Shown here piece by piece: positions 19,631 to 29,568 of a DNA stretch of 64,000 bases (position 1 is the first letter of the stretch; every line of letters starts with the position of its first letter). The notes under the pieces are model-generated. The model worked only from the letters and a program-made list of their open reading frames with translations. It was not told where the DNA came from and did no database searches. A program made the translations under genes and the position numbers. This DNA is from an uncultured Flavobacteriaceae bacterium (GTDB lineage: Bacteria; Bacteroidota; Bacteroidia; Flavobacteriales; Flavobacteriaceae), in NCBI GenBank assembly GCA_949372605.1, contig CASIAE010000004.1, positions 38,400 to 102,399 of the forward strand, in the 5' to 3' direction.

Positions 19631-20086
19631 TTAATCAATACTGATTTTTGAGTTAATCTCAATCCAGTATCCTTGAGGATCCCTTAACCATATCTGTTTT
19701 ATTCCATCTTTTCTACTCTGAACAACCCCAGCCTCTAATTTGTAATTAGTAAAGACAATATTATTCTTTTTTAAATGATCAATAAATTTGTCAAAATCTA
19801 CTGGACTAAACGCCATATGGATTTGTTTTGGTGTTTTTTGTATTTCTTCATTCGAAAAAATAAGATGAATTTCTTTACCCTCATAGTTAGCAAGCCACCT
19901 GTGAGTATATTTTGTCCCAACCAGGGTTGGAATGTCTTTAAAGTCGAGAATATCTCTGTAAAAATCTCCAGTTATTTTTAAATTATTTACGGGTAATGCT
20001 TGGTGATCAAATTTCAGATTACTTTGCGATTTTACTGAAAATATTATTCCAAAAAGGGTGATAAATAATATAGTTATTCTTTTCAT
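19631..20086 (-). CDS. Secreted VOC (glyoxalase-fold) protein
   Basis: 151 residues. A signal peptide (MKRITILFITLFGIIFSVKSQ) precedes one VOC module: DHQALPVNNLKITGDFYRDIL, IHMAFSPVDFDKFIDHL and the closing IWLRDPQGYWIEI. The metal-site positions are His in DHQALPV, His in IHMAF and Glu in WIEI, so the metal site looks complete. VOC enzymes rearrange or cleave small molecules; a periplasmic location is less usual but recurrent in Bacteroidota. It has no close operon partner. Confidence 0.82.
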   Translation of the reverse strand: MKRITILFITLFGIIFSVKSQSNLKFDHQALPVNNLKITGDFYRDILDFKDIPTLVGTKYTHRWLANYEGKEIHLIFSNEEIQKTPKQIHMAFSPVDFDKFIDHLKKNNIVFTNYKLEAGVVQSRKDGIKQIWLRDPQGYWIEINSKISID

Positions 20087-20245
20087 AGAATTGATTTTAA
20101 TTCACAATATACAAATTCTAAATTATTTTTATACATGATCGCTAAAATCAATGCAGTCTTTGGATGGAAGCCGTTGATGATAAGAAGTATGGTGGTTCTA
20201 TCTTGCGTTTTTATACATCTAGTTTATAAATACAATAACAACACT

Positions 20246-20386
20246 ATGGGCAGGATAGCAGGACAACCAAATAAACTTACCACAGAAGTAAAAAACAAAT
20301 TACAGACAGTATTGGATGAGGTAGTGTCACAGTTTGACCATAATTCTATGACTACAGACCAAAAAATAAATCTATTTTCCTTTTAG
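20246..20386 (+). pseudogene. Truncated phage-like small protein (terminase-small-subunit-like N-terminus)
   Basis: 46 codons starting MGRIAGQPNKLTTEVKNKLQ and ending TTDQKINLFSF-stop. The Gly-Arg-x-x-Gly-x-Pro-Asn-Lys start resembles small DNA-packaging proteins of phages. Its last codons (QKINLFSF) are supplied by a dispersed repeat copy beginning at about 20362, so the reading frame is cut off by the repeat. A longer frame from 20135 exists but adds only low-complexity residues. Family assignment is tentative. Confidence 0.4.
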
Positions 20387-20440
20387 GGATATACTGGTGA
20401 AATGGGTATGTAACCTAATCCCTGCTATTCTCTAATCCCT
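20362..20440 (+). repeat. Dispersed repeat R1, copy A
   Basis: Shares the core AATAAATCTATTTTCCTTTT...GG(T)GAAATGGGTAT with copies at 21691, 32141, 41592, 43037, 52472 and 58041. This copy starts inside the short phage-like ORF. Shared text continues into TAACCTAATCCCTGCTATTC. Confidence 0.7.
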
Positions 20441-20475
20441 ATTCAACCCCCTTTTGTAGGTTTTGTTATGTCAAC

Positions 20476-21534
20476 TCATTTTGTTAAATTTTTCGATGTT
20501 GCTAATGCAATCACTCTACCACTATCACCTACGGCATTGTAAAAATGGTAGACAATATCCTTCCATTTTATTACCCAAGGCTTGTGTGCGTATTTATTAT
20601 CAAAATTTTCAGATGGTGCTATTAAGTCTTCTCCATCCCAATCTGTCCAATTTATTAAATCGTATGAGCAGGCAAATCTTTCAAAAGCACCGGGTTTCCA
20701 AAACGCCCCAAAATAAAACATTACGTAAATATCACCGATTTTTGTAATCTGTGCATCACCACAAATGCCTTTTCCTCTCGTGACAACAGGGTTTTCTCCA
20801 TATCGTTTCCACGCAATCATATCGTCAGATACTGCCATTGCAATGCTTTCGTAGTCGGTAGTATCTCCCTTAGCGTTATAATACATAACGAAGGGATGTC
20901 CTGTATGTTTGCTACTATCGCGAATGACTAAGCTTTTGTAGATGGTTTTGTTCTCAAACCAACGAACATCTTCATCTTCGGGAGATAAAATAGGAGAATT
21001 ATTTGTATTCCATTCGTCAGCTTCGGTTAAAGTAGTGGAATTTGCCAAGCCAATTTTTAATGTGCCGGTCTCATATCCTGCCGCGTTTCCTCCCAAGTAG
21101 GTCATCCAGTATTTGTCTTGATAATTTTCTACTGAATAATCACCACCCCAATCGGTGCTAATAAGTGACACGTATCCAGCTTTTTGGTTGGCATCCCATG
21201 TATTTTCTGTAAACGACAATATTTTTCCTTTCGATTTCCAATTGAGCAAATCATCACTTACTGATAACCAAGTTTCATAACCTTGACCATCAAAAACAAT
21301 GTAAGTCATATACCAGAGGTCATTTTCGCGAAAGATGGTTGGACTGTCAACCATCTTTGTCGAATCAGGATGTTGAACAACGACTCCATATTTAAATGGA
21401 GTTTTAATCTCATTGAAAACTGCCTCCATTTCTTCTTGAAGTACTAACTTATTTATTGAAGTATCTATTTGATTGCAACTAAATAATAATATTACTGTCA
21501 TTGAAATTAAGGATAGATTGAATATTGTTTTCAT
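20476..21534 (-). CDS. GH43-like five-bladed propeller lipoprotein
   Basis: 352 residues with a lipoprotein signal (MTVILLFSC). The mature part has the repeating blade pattern of clan GH-F/GH-J-like glycosidases: MVDSPTIFRENDLWYMTYIV, ISTDWGGDYSVENYQDKYWM, FVMYYNAKG with DYESIAMAVSDDMIAWKRYG, and CGDAQITKIGDIYVMFYF. The acidic residues at blade starts (VDSP, GDAQ) sit where catalytic acids occur in GH43/GH117/GH130-type propellers. It probably trims alpha-linked side sugars or phosphorolyses oligosaccharides; the exact family is not determined. It lies convergent to the VOC gene region and is bracketed by R1 repeats at 20362 and 21691. Confidence 0.72.
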   Translation of the reverse strand: MKTIFNLSLISMTVILLFSCNQIDTSINKLVLQEEMEAVFNEIKTPFKYGVVVQHPDSTKMVDSPTIFRENDLWYMTYIVFDGQGYETWLSVSDDLLNWKSKGKILSFTENTWDANQKAGYVSLISTDWGGDYSVENYQDKYWMTYLGGNAAGYETGTLKIGLANSTTLTEADEWNTNNSPILSPEDEDVRWFENKTIYKSLVIRDSSKHTGHPFVMYYNAKGDTTDYESIAMAVSDDMIAWKRYGENPVVTRGKGICGDAQITKIGDIYVMFYFGAFWKPGAFERFACSYDLINWTDWDGEDLIAPSENFDNKYAHKPWVIKWKDIVYHFYNAVGDSGRVIALATSKNLTK

Positions 21535-21690
21535 GTTTACAGTAATTAATACACTTCAAAATTATATAAAAAATAAAGAGTGGGGCTTAATTCTAGAAAA
21601 GATGCAAAGCACACCACCTATTCCAGAAAATGAGTATTAAACTTAAAAGACCTTAACTGGCTCTCTACTGTCAGTTAATAGACAGTTGAA

Positions 21691-21803
21691 ACCCCAAAAA
21701 ATCCAACCTAAAACTCTCAATTCAACACCCCACCCCTTCAAAATAATTCTATTTTCCTTTTGGGGATACGCTGGTGAAATGGGTGTATAGACTAATTCCT
21801 GCT
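21691..21803 (+). repeat. Dispersed repeat R1, copy B
   Basis: A longer copy of R1 containing AAAATCCAACC, AAACTCTCAATT, ACACCCCACCCCTTC and then the core TTTTCCTTTTGGGGATACGC. It lies between the GH43-like gene and the sigma-factor gene, in the same orientation as copies A and C. Confidence 0.75.
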
Positions 21804-21940
21804 CAACCCAAGTTTAAAATATTTATTATATTTAAATTATTAAAACCCACTAGTAAGTTTTGAGAATATTATTCTTACTTACATATTAAAAATAAATATT
21901 GATTTTTTCTGTGAGTTTAGATGTTTTTTAAAATGTAAAC

Positions 21941-22502
21941 TTGAGTAAAAAAAACAAAATACTACATATCGATAATGAACAACATCTAAAAAAAACCTTT
22001 GTAAGCATCTATGAAGAGAATTTTGAAAGATTGATTCGTTATGCTTTCTCTATAACTAAAGAAAGGGGCTTAGCTGAGGATGTAGTTTCCGAAGTTTTTA
22101 CCAATTTATGGGATAAAAGACACCGGCTAAATAAAATAAGAGAGATAAAATTTTATCTTAATACATCGGTAAGAAACCAAGCCATTAATATAATAACAAA
22201 GAACGCTAAACTACCCGTATCAAAAATAAGTAATGAATTTATAGATTATAATACCCCCATAGACATTATTGATCCTGAAAAGTTATTAATGGGAAAAGAA
22301 TTAGAAGAAATAGTCTCTAAAATGGTTTCTAACTTACCTCCTCAAGCAGGCTAAAGTTTATAATTTATCCCGAAATGAAAAATCCAATGAACAGATTTCA
22401 ATTGAAATGAGAATCTCAAAGAGAACGGTAGAAAACCATCTTTACAGTGGATTAAAAAAACTTAAAGAAGCAATGAGTAAATATTTTGAATCAGAAGATT
22501 GA
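21941..22502 (+). pseudogene. ECF RNA polymerase sigma factor, frameshifted between regions 2 and 4
   Basis: The start codon used is TTG at 21941. The first frame (137 codons) holds sigma region 2: FVSIYEENFERLIRYAFSI, ERGLAEDVVSEVFTNLWDKR. It stops after NLPPQAG. Removing one G from the GG at about 22351 continues as AKVYNLSRNEKSNEQISIEM and RISKRTVENHLYSGLKKLKE, the region 4 helix-turn-helix, ending at 22502. The whole would be about 187 residues, normal for SusC/D-linked ECF factors. It should be held inactive by the FecR protein 300 bp downstream and should drive the susCD genes. The break could be sequencing error; if real, the locus has lost its activator. Confidence 0.85.
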
Positions 22503-22806
22503 ATATTCATTTAAAAATGGTCAATTTTTTAGGGTTAAATATTTAAAGTCCATTTCCTGTTTTCTGAAGATCATTTTCATTAAGCACCCTCATGTTTCAA
22601 AAATTAATAAGCAATTGTTTTAATCATTTGTATCAAACGATTAAAGAATTTAACAACCACAAGACTAAACATATTTCAATAAAATCAACTTTTTTATGTT
22701 ATTTTTTTATTAAAAACAATGTATTTATGATTTTTTCGTAAATATGTGATGGGCACTAAGTATTTAAGAACAAAAAAGACTCTATATAATTAACAGATAA
22801 AGCTAA
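22503..22806 (+). promoter_or_regulatory. Gap between sigma and FecR genes, likely promoter region
   Basis: 304 bases of about 75% A+T with no ORF. Sigma/FecR pairs are often separately transcribed in Bacteroidota, so a promoter is expected here, but I cannot point to a clear -33/-7 pair. Confidence 0.3.
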
Positions 22807-23976
22807 ATGGAAAAACTTCTTTATAAATATCTTAACAACAAGCTGACTGAAGATGAAGTTAAAGAACTTCAAGCATGGCTAAAAAAGGATAAGGATAACC
22901 TTAGGGTTTTTGAGAATATCGTTGGAGATTGGAATTTATCGAACAATTACATTGATAATACCAAAGAAAAAGTCCTTTCTCAAATTCTAAGTCAAAACAA
23001 ATCAATTGCTAAAGAGACATCTATTCATAGAACGTTATGGAGCGGGGCTGCTAAAAAAATTGCCATAGCTGCAGCAGCTGTAATTGCCTTGTCTGTTTTG
23101 AACTTATATGATTTTGGTTTTAATAGTGATGAAAGCTCGGTTGTTGACACTTTTCAGGCGATTGAATCCGGAAAATCTAAGGCAATACTTACACTTGATA
23201 ATGGTAAAAAAATAGATTTAGTAGAAGAGCAAAACCTCAATTTGGAATCGGACGGAACTACCATTATTGGGGGAGGAAATTCCATCACTTACTTCAATAA
23301 AACATCTGACTCAAAAAAACAAAAATACAATTCACTAAAAACACCTCGAGGGGGGGAATTTTTTATTACCCTATCAGATAGCACCAAAGTTTGGTTAAAT
23401 GCTGAATCCGAGCTCAAATATCCTCTGGTTTTTTTAGGGGATAAAAGAACAGTTGAGTTGAAGGGTGAAGCCTTTTTTGAGGTGGCCCCCAATCAAAATA
23501 TACCATTTCAAGTTGTTTCTGGGGATCAAATTATCGAGGTACTTGGAACATCATTCAATGTTTCTTCCTATCAAGATGACACAGAAGTGGTTACCACCCT
23601 TATTGAGGGAAAGGTTAAAGTAAATCAAAAATTTGGAGACAAAAAAAGTATTATTCTATCTCCTAATGAACAGAGTATATTAAATAAGGAAACCCTTAAA
23701 ATAGAGAGTTTTAAAATTGATCCAGCTCATTTTACATCATGGAAGTCAGGGAAATTTTATTTCCGACAACAGAAATTGAAAGATATTACCAAAGTATTAT
23801 CTAGGTGGTATGATGTAGAAATCTTCTTTGTTGATTCTGCTTCAGAAAATAAACGATTTACGGGTAGATTTAAGAGGTATGAAAATTTTGATCATGTTCG
23901 ATCAATAATTGAATTAACTGAAGAAGTAACTTTTGTCAAAAAAGGGAAAACAGTAATAATTAAGCAACGAAAATAA
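22807..23976 (+). CDS. FecR-family anti-sigma / transmembrane sensor
   Basis: 389 residues. The N-terminal cytoplasmic part (1-80; LYKYLNNKLTEDEVKELQAW) binds the ECF sigma factor. One transmembrane helix follows (IAIAAAAVIALSVLNLYDF, about 86-105). The periplasmic FecR domain is marked by LKTPRGGEFFITLSDSTKVW, ELKYPLVFLGDKRTVELKGEAFFEV and VLGTSFNVSSY. The C-terminal DUF4974 domain (about 315-389; FYFRQQKLKDITKVLSRWYD) resembles an STN module and meets the signalling domain of the SusC partner. It transmits outer-membrane substrate occupancy to the sigma factor. Confidence 0.93.
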   Translation: MEKLLYKYLNNKLTEDEVKELQAWLKKDKDNLRVFENIVGDWNLSNNYIDNTKEKVLSQILSQNKSIAKETSIHRTLWSGAAKKIAIAAAAVIALSVLNLYDFGFNSDESSVVDTFQAIESGKSKAILTLDNGKKIDLVEEQNLNLESDGTTIIGGGNSITYFNKTSDSKKQKYNSLKTPRGGEFFITLSDSTKVWLNAESELKYPLVFLGDKRTVELKGEAFFEVAPNQNIPFQVVSGDQIIEVLGTSFNVSSYQDDTEVVTTLIEGKVKVNQKFGDKKSIILSPNEQSILNKETLKIESFKIDPAHFTSWKSGKFYFRQQKLKDITKVLSRWYDVEIFFVDSASENKRFTGRFKRYENFDHVRSIIELTEEVTFVKKGKTVIIKQRK

Positions 23977-24075
23977 TTTTTAAATAAGTGTAAAAAAAAG
24001 GGAATGGTGGAACATTCCCTCTCAAATCTAGTACAATGCCTATTAAAACAATGTTTAACTAAACAAATCAAATTT

Positions 24076-27000
24076 ATGAAAAAGTATGATGCCCTGAATA
24101 TTTTCGGGCGAAAAAATTTAATCCAAATTATGCGATTATCTGTAGTCTTCTATTTTTTTTCAATTACCCCCGCTATTAGCGCTTACTCTCAGACAGAATT
24201 AACAATTCGCTTGAGCAACGTTGAAGTGGGACAGGTGATTGATGAAATTATGAATCAAAGCGAATATGATTTCTTTTATAGCTCTGAATTATTTGCAGGT
24301 TTACCAAAGGTAACGATCAATTTAGAAAAAGTATTTCTTGATAAAATCTTGAGAAATATTTTACCAAATAATTTCATTTTTGAAATTCGTGACAAAGAGG
24401 TCATAATCAAGAAAAATCCAAAAAACCTTTCACCTAATTCAATTGAGGTAAACCAAGAAGAACAAAAAAGAACAATCAGTGGAACGATTTCTGATTCTGA
24501 TGGTAGCCCTCTACCAGGGGCATCTATTTTGGAAGTGGGTACAGAAAATGGAACAACTTCAGATTTTGACGGAAAATTTACAATGCAATTAGAAAATGAA
24601 GACGCAGTGTTGGAAGCTTCATTTATTGGTTTTGAAACGACTGAGCTTATTGTAGGATCATCTGATAATGTGAGTATTTCCATGAATGCTGAAGATTCGT
24701 TTTTGAATGAAGTTGTAATTACATCTTTGGGGATTTCTAGAGAAAAAAAATCACTTGGATATGCTGTAACTACAGTTGATGGAGATAATGTTAATACAAT
24801 TAAGGATAATAACTTAGCAAGTTCACTTACGGGTAAAGTTGCAGGATTGCAGATAACAGGAGCAGGATCTATGGGTTCTGGTTCAAGAATCACAATACGT
24901 GGTAACAATTCGTTAGGCGGAAATTCTCAGGCACTTATTGTTGTGGATGGTATGCCTATCAATTCTTCTTTACCATTGAGTAGGGAGGGTAATCAGAGAG
25001 AGCGTGGAGCTAATGATTCAGGTGGACAACCAAGCTTCGAGCCGAGTATTTCTGGTGGTGGTATTACTGATATTAACCCAGATGATGTTGAAACTATCTC
25101 TGTACTTAGGGGACCCAGTGCAGCAGCACTTTATGGTTCAAGAGCTGGTAATGGAGTAATACTTATTACAACAAAAAAGGGTTCGCGCGATAATAAAATT
25201 GGGGTAACATTAAAAACAAACCTATATGCAGATACTCCTATGTTTTTACCAGATTTTCAAAATCAATATGGTCAAGGTTCATTGGGGGCTCCAAATTTAG
25301 ATCGCTCCGCCGGCACCTGGGTTGCTGAGTCATGGGGAGGGAAACTAGATGGTTCTCAGCAACCATACTATGATGGGACAACAAAACCCTATAGCGCACA
25401 ACCAAATAACGTTGAAAACTTTTTTAGAACAGGAATGCGAGCAATTACAACTCTTTCTGTTGACAAAGGATCAGATGCTGGCTCTATTCGATTTTCTTAC
25501 ACCAATAACTCTTCCGAATCAATTGTAGAAAATTCGGATTTAAACAGCCATAATTTTAATTTAAGGGCAGTAGCCAATGTTTCTGATAAATTAACTCTTG
25601 ATACTAAAGCTACCTATTTTACCCAAGAAGTCAAAAACAGGGCATCTACAACTGGAGCTCAAGGTAGCATGGCTTTCTTATATCGTATGCCAAGGAATGT
25701 TGCGATTGATGGTTTGCGTGATTATCAAAAGAAAAATCCGTCAACACCAGAGGATTTTGCAGTGAGTTCTTATGGTGACCAAGAAGGAAACCCTTTCTGG
25801 CAAACTCTTCATGATGAAACTAATGTCCGCAGAAATAGATTTTTAGGCTATGTTAAAATAAATTATGAGTTTACAGACTGGCTCAGTGCGTTTGCGCGTG
25901 TAGGTGCTGATGTTACTAACGTAAGAGAGAACACTCTCTATAAGCCAGGACATCACTTTATAACTACTGGGTCAATGAGCCTTGGAGAAAGCACATTTAA
26001 CGAGTTAAACTCTGAATTCTTGGTAACTGCAAAGCATCAGTTTACAGATAAAATAAGCGTTATAGCTAACGTAGGTGGTAACTTATCTAAAAGGAGTTCT
26101 GAAGGAATGATGGTTTATGGTTCTGATTTTAAAGTTCCAACGAAGTTTTTCATGTCGAACTTAAATTTGGTTGCTGCACCTGAAGAAGCACCTCAGGCCA
26201 TTAAAAAAGTAAACTCTTTCTACGGGGCTTTAAATTTAGCGTACGATAACTTCTTGTACCTAGATGTATCTGCTCGTAACGATTGGTCATCTACTTTAAG
26301 TGAAAATAATAGATCCTTCTTTTATAGTTCTGCGAGTTTATCCGCGATACTCAATAAATTTATTGACCCAGAGCAGAATTTTTTCAATCTTTTTAAAGTT
26401 CGTGCTAGTATAGCTGAGGTTGGTAATGATACCGATCCTTACCAGCTAGCCCAAACATATGACGTTCCTGGTAAAGGCTACCTTGGACTAACTTCTCTGA
26501 GCAACAAACCAATTAAATTAAACGCAGATTTAAAGCCTGAAACGGTAACTTCTTCCGAATTTGGATTAGAATTAGTCATGCTTAATAATAAAGTTTCCTT
26601 GGATGTAACTGTTTATAATACGGAAACTAAAGATTTAATCTTTGATGTTCCAGTGCCAGCATCTACAGGTTTTTTGTTTAATAGATCAAATATTGGTTTG
26701 GTAACTAACAATGGTCTGGAGATTTCACTTGGTGCAGCCTTAATCGACAATAATGATCTTTCTTGGAACACTTCACTTTTTTACTCCAAAAATGAAAATA
26801 AGATTGAAGAGTTAATTGATGGACTTGATAAGTTTGTATACAACACTTCCACTGACGGTAATTTAACTGTTGGTGCAACTAAAGGTGGGAGCATAGGTGA
26901 TATGTATGGTAGAGTTTTTACTGGTGAAACCGATGCAGGTGGTTTACCACTTGGATCAGCGGGTGCAACAGAACTATTAGGAAATGCACAACCTGATTTC

Positions 27001-27504
27001 TTAGCCGGATGGTCTAACACTATTAAGTACAAAGATTTCTCTATGAGTTTCTTAATTGATGCTCGCATAGGTGGTCAAATTTATTCACAAACCTCCGCTG
27101 ACTTAGACAGATATGGTGTGTCAGAAAGAAGCTTACAATACCGTGATACAGGAATAACTGTAAGTGGGACTAATACAGGATCAGGTTCTGCAAATACGGA
27201 AAGTATTTCTAGTGAAGAATATTGGACATCAATGTCTGAAATTTCTGGCAACTATGTTTATGACCAGGACAATATAAGATTTAGAGAATTATCTATTGGG
27301 TATAATGTTCCTAATGTGTCTTCGATTGGACTTGAGAGTGCAAACATTCAATTAGTGGGTAGAAATTTATTCTTCTTCTCTAAAAGTGCTGAAGACATTG
27401 ATCCTGAAGCCATGTTAGGTACAACAATTGGAGTGCAAGGTATGTCACACAACGCAATGCCTACCCTAAGAAGTTTGGGCTTGAATTTAACTTTGAATTT
27501 TTAA
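24076..27504 (+). CDS. SusC/RagA TonB-linked outer-membrane transporter with STN signalling domain
   Basis: About 1,142 residues from the ATG at 24076, chosen because MKKYDAL then begins a normal signal peptide ending AISAYSQ; the frame is open from 24004. Order: STN domain (ELTIRLSNVEVGQVIDEIM, about 35-110), carboxypeptidase-like regulatory domain (ISGTISDSDGSPLPGASILE, about 130-210), TonB plug (SSLTGKVAGLQI, VVDGMPI, ISVLRGPSAAALYGSRAGNG), then a 22-strand barrel ending in LTLNF with terminal Phe. It imports an oligosaccharide with SusD across the outer membrane. The STN domain shows that it also signals to FecR. It lies 99 bp after fecR and 11 bp before susD. Confidence 0.96.
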   Translation: MKKYDALNIFGRKNLIQIMRLSVVFYFFSITPAISAYSQTELTIRLSNVEVGQVIDEIMNQSEYDFFYSSELFAGLPKVTINLEKVFLDKILRNILPNNFIFEIRDKEVIIKKNPKNLSPNSIEVNQEEQKRTISGTISDSDGSPLPGASILEVGTENGTTSDFDGKFTMQLENEDAVLEASFIGFETTELIVGSSDNVSISMNAEDSFLNEVVITSLGISREKKSLGYAVTTVDGDNVNTIKDNNLASSLTGKVAGLQITGAGSMGSGSRITIRGNNSLGGNSQALIVVDGMPINSSLPLSREGNQRERGANDSGGQPSFEPSISGGGITDINPDDVETISVLRGPSAAALYGSRAGNGVILITTKKGSRDNKIGVTLKTNLYADTPMFLPDFQNQYGQGSLGAPNLDRSAGTWVAESWGGKLDGSQQPYYDGTTKPYSAQPNNVENFFRTGMRAITTLSVDKGSDAGSIRFSYTNNSSESIVENSDLNSHNFNLRAVANVSDKLTLDTKATYFTQEVKNRASTTGAQGSMAFLYRMPRNVAIDGLRDYQKKNPSTPEDFAVSSYGDQEGNPFWQTLHDETNVRRNRFLGYVKINYEFTDWLSAFARVGADVTNVRENTLYKPGHHFITTGSMSLGESTFNELNSEFLVTAKHQFTDKISVIANVGGNLSKRSSEGMMVYGSDFKVPTKFFMSNLNLVAAPEEAPQAIKKVNSFYGALNLAYDNFLYLDVSARNDWSSTLSENNRSFFYSSASLSAILNKFIDPEQNFFNLFKVRASIAEVGNDTDPYQLAQTYDVPGKGYLGLTSLSNKPIKLNADLKPETVTSSEFGLELVMLNNKVSLDVTVYNTETKDLIFDVPVPASTGFLFNRSNIGLVTNNGLEISLGAALIDNNDLSWNTSLFYSKNENKIEELIDGLDKFVYNTSTDGNLTVGATKGGSIGDMYGRVFTGETDAGGLPLGSAGATELLGNAQPDFLAGWSNTIKYKDFSMSFLIDARIGGQIYSQTSADLDRYGVSERSLQYRDTGITVSGTNTGSGSANTESISSEEYWTSMSEISGNYVYDQDNIRFRELSIGYNVPNVSSIGLESANIQLVGRNLFFFSKSAEDIDPEAMLGTTIGVQGMSHNAMPTLRSLGLNLTLNF

Positions 27505-27515
27505 TATTTAACAAA

Positions 27516-29213
27516 ATGAAAAATAAAATTATATTACTTTACAGTAGTCTTATATTAGTTTCAACGCTGTCTTGTACAGATGACTTCAATGAAATCAATC
27601 AACAACCTAATGCACTTTCTACAGAAGATGTAAGTGCCAAGTTTTTTGTTACTAATATTCAACAGAAGCTTTTAAGGCCTACAATGATACCTCTATGGTT
27701 TGGAGACGTAATACATCCTGATCAATTTTCTGGTTATGCATCAAATGGATGGGCTGGATCTGATTGGAATGGCGATTTAGGATGGGTATACAGCAGTTTT
27801 TATACTGACCTAGGTTGTTGGGACTGGCTTGCTAATTACAATAGTGATTTAACTTCATACTTGAACAATGTTGGTAAAGGTGGCACTTTAGAGGATGAAA
27901 TGTATTATGCTCTTGGGTTAATAAATAAAGGGTTTTACTATCAACAATTTACAGAAGCCTTTGGAATGATACCATATTCAGAAGCATCTGATCCAAAGAT
28001 AACATTACCCAAGTATGATGATCAAATCGATATTTACAAAGGTATAATTGCTGATCTTGATGAAGCCATTACTATTATTGGAAGTAATAATGAAGCTGGT
28101 AGTGGATTTGGTATACTTCGTGAAAATGATGTAGTATTTAATGGAAATATGCAAAACTGGAAAAAAGCTGCAAACAGTTTAAAGTTGCGAATAGCACTAC
28201 GTGCCCACGGCGGTGTGGGAGAGGATTTTTCTGCAACTACTGCTGCTGAAGCAATTTCATCAGGTGTATTAGCTGATGATGATGCTTTATTTAAAGGTTA
28301 TGCTGAAGAGGCAGATATATGGGGGGGTTCTTCATCATATGGAGATGTTTGGCATGCTTTTGCTACTAGTCAATGGAAAACTACTGAGGCGATGATAAAC
28401 ATCTTAAAAAATAGTGATGATCCAAGACTATCTAAGATAGCTAAACCTAGTGTTGGTGGAACAATGAAAATCGTGAAGCCAATTGAAGGTGATGGTGTTC
28501 CTCTAATAGCTGATCATGTTGCTTTTCTCAAAAGCACTCTTGATAAAGCTGGACTTGTTTTAGATACAGATTATACTTGGACAGAAACGGCTGCTGATTT
28601 GACCATCACCATGCCAGAAAATACTAATTATGTAGGTATGCCTTCACGTTTAAGCGGAAAGCTTAAGGGCTACATGCCGGATGAATTATTTTCTGACCCA
28701 GCGGACAGAATAACTCAAAAAACAAATGAAGGTAAGCCATTATTCCCAACAATTTTAATGACATCTGCTGATTCACATTTTATGATAGCAGAGGCAATTG
28801 TTAAAGGACTCGCCTCTGGTGATGCTAATACTTACTATCAACTAGGTTTAGATAAAGCGATGGCTATTTGGGAAACAGATACTGATACTGATTTTTTAGC
28901 TTCTAATATGGGCTCATTGACTGGAACTAATGAAGAAATGCTTGAGAAAATAGCAACGCAACGTTGGTTAGTTAATTATACCAACGGTTACGAAGGTTGG
29001 TCTATCGTTAGAGATACTGGATATCCCACTTCAGCTGTCATAACATCTGATAATAACGATATAGTGAGTTTTGCTGGAGAAATGAATGGAAAACAGTCAC
29101 AAAGGTTAAGATATGGCACCAGCACCTATAGTTCAAACGGAGCTAATGTAAATGCTGCTGTGGCTAAACAAGGTCCTGATAACATGACAACTAAATTATG
29201 GTTTGCAAAATAA
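27516..29213 (+). CDS. SusD/RagB-family surface glycan-binding lipoprotein
   Basis: 565 residues; lipoprotein signal ending LVSTLSC (Cys20). The architecture matches the SusD-like_2 group: LINKGFYYQQFTEAFGMIPYSEA with the helical TPR-type repeats, KAANSLKLRIALRAHGGVGE, SHFMIAEAIVKGL and IATQRWLVNYTNGYEGWSIVRDTGYP near the C-terminus. It forms the lid over the SusC barrel and captures glycans at the cell surface. It starts 11 bp after susC and is in the same operon. A strong terminator follows at 29245. Confidence 0.95.
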   Translation: MKNKIILLYSSLILVSTLSCTDDFNEINQQPNALSTEDVSAKFFVTNIQQKLLRPTMIPLWFGDVIHPDQFSGYASNGWAGSDWNGDLGWVYSSFYTDLGCWDWLANYNSDLTSYLNNVGKGGTLEDEMYYALGLINKGFYYQQFTEAFGMIPYSEASDPKITLPKYDDQIDIYKGIIADLDEAITIIGSNNEAGSGFGILRENDVVFNGNMQNWKKAANSLKLRIALRAHGGVGEDFSATTAAEAISSGVLADDDALFKGYAEEADIWGGSSSYGDVWHAFATSQWKTTEAMINILKNSDDPRLSKIAKPSVGGTMKIVKPIEGDGVPLIADHVAFLKSTLDKAGLVLDTDYTWTETAADLTITMPENTNYVGMPSRLSGKLKGYMPDELFSDPADRITQKTNEGKPLFPTILMTSADSHFMIAEAIVKGLASGDANTYYQLGLDKAMAIWETDTDTDFLASNMGSLTGTNEEMLEKIATQRWLVNYTNGYEGWSIVRDTGYPTSAVITSDNNDIVSFAGEMNGKQSQRLRYGTSTYSSNGANVNAAVAKQGPDNMTTKLWFAK

Positions 29214-29244
29214 TGTTTTATAATATTATGTTTTAATCATTGGT

Positions 29245-29274
29245 AAAAGAGGGCTCATAAGCCCTCTTTTTTTT
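29245..29274 (+). terminator. Strong terminator closing the susCD operon
   Basis: An 11-bp perfect stem: AAAAGAGGGCT (29245-29255), loop CATA, AGCCCTCTTTT (29260-29270), with a T-run to 29274. Confidence 0.92.
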
Positions 29275-29307
29275 GGATTAGATGCTTAAAAGTTGTTACT
29301 GCTTTAA

Positions 29308-29478
29308 CAAAGACTAATAAATTATAACACACAAGAATATACTCTCTCAAACGAGAATCTTAAGGCAACCATTTCAGACTTTAATAACTCTTTAAGTACT
29401 ATTAGAGAAGAGTTAAAGACTTGTGTTTCTAGTCTAACTGCGATTCAAACTTCATTAACAGTTCGAGAAAAATTATAA
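29308..29478 (+). pseudogene. Start-less coiled-coil coding fragment
   Basis: 57 codons open without an ATG: LSNENLKATISDFNNSLSTI continuing to QTSLTVREKL-stop. The heptad-like pattern of Leu/Ile and Ser/Asn is typical of phage tail-fibre or surface-stalk proteins. A similar scrap occurs at 52634-52770. It is a relic between the susD terminator and the esterase gene. Confidence 0.4.
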
Positions 29479-29568
29479 AAATTCAACTTGTCTGCTTCAC
29501 TTCCTTTTCCAAGAAATATAAAAACATATTCTACATTTACCTAATTACAAAATTAAAAGCATAAAAAA

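Noticed and set aside
24276-24908. 210-codon ORF antisense to the SusC gene
   Set aside because: It lies fully inside a strongly supported gene on the other strand, has no leader and shows Pro/Ser-rich composition typical of antisense translation.
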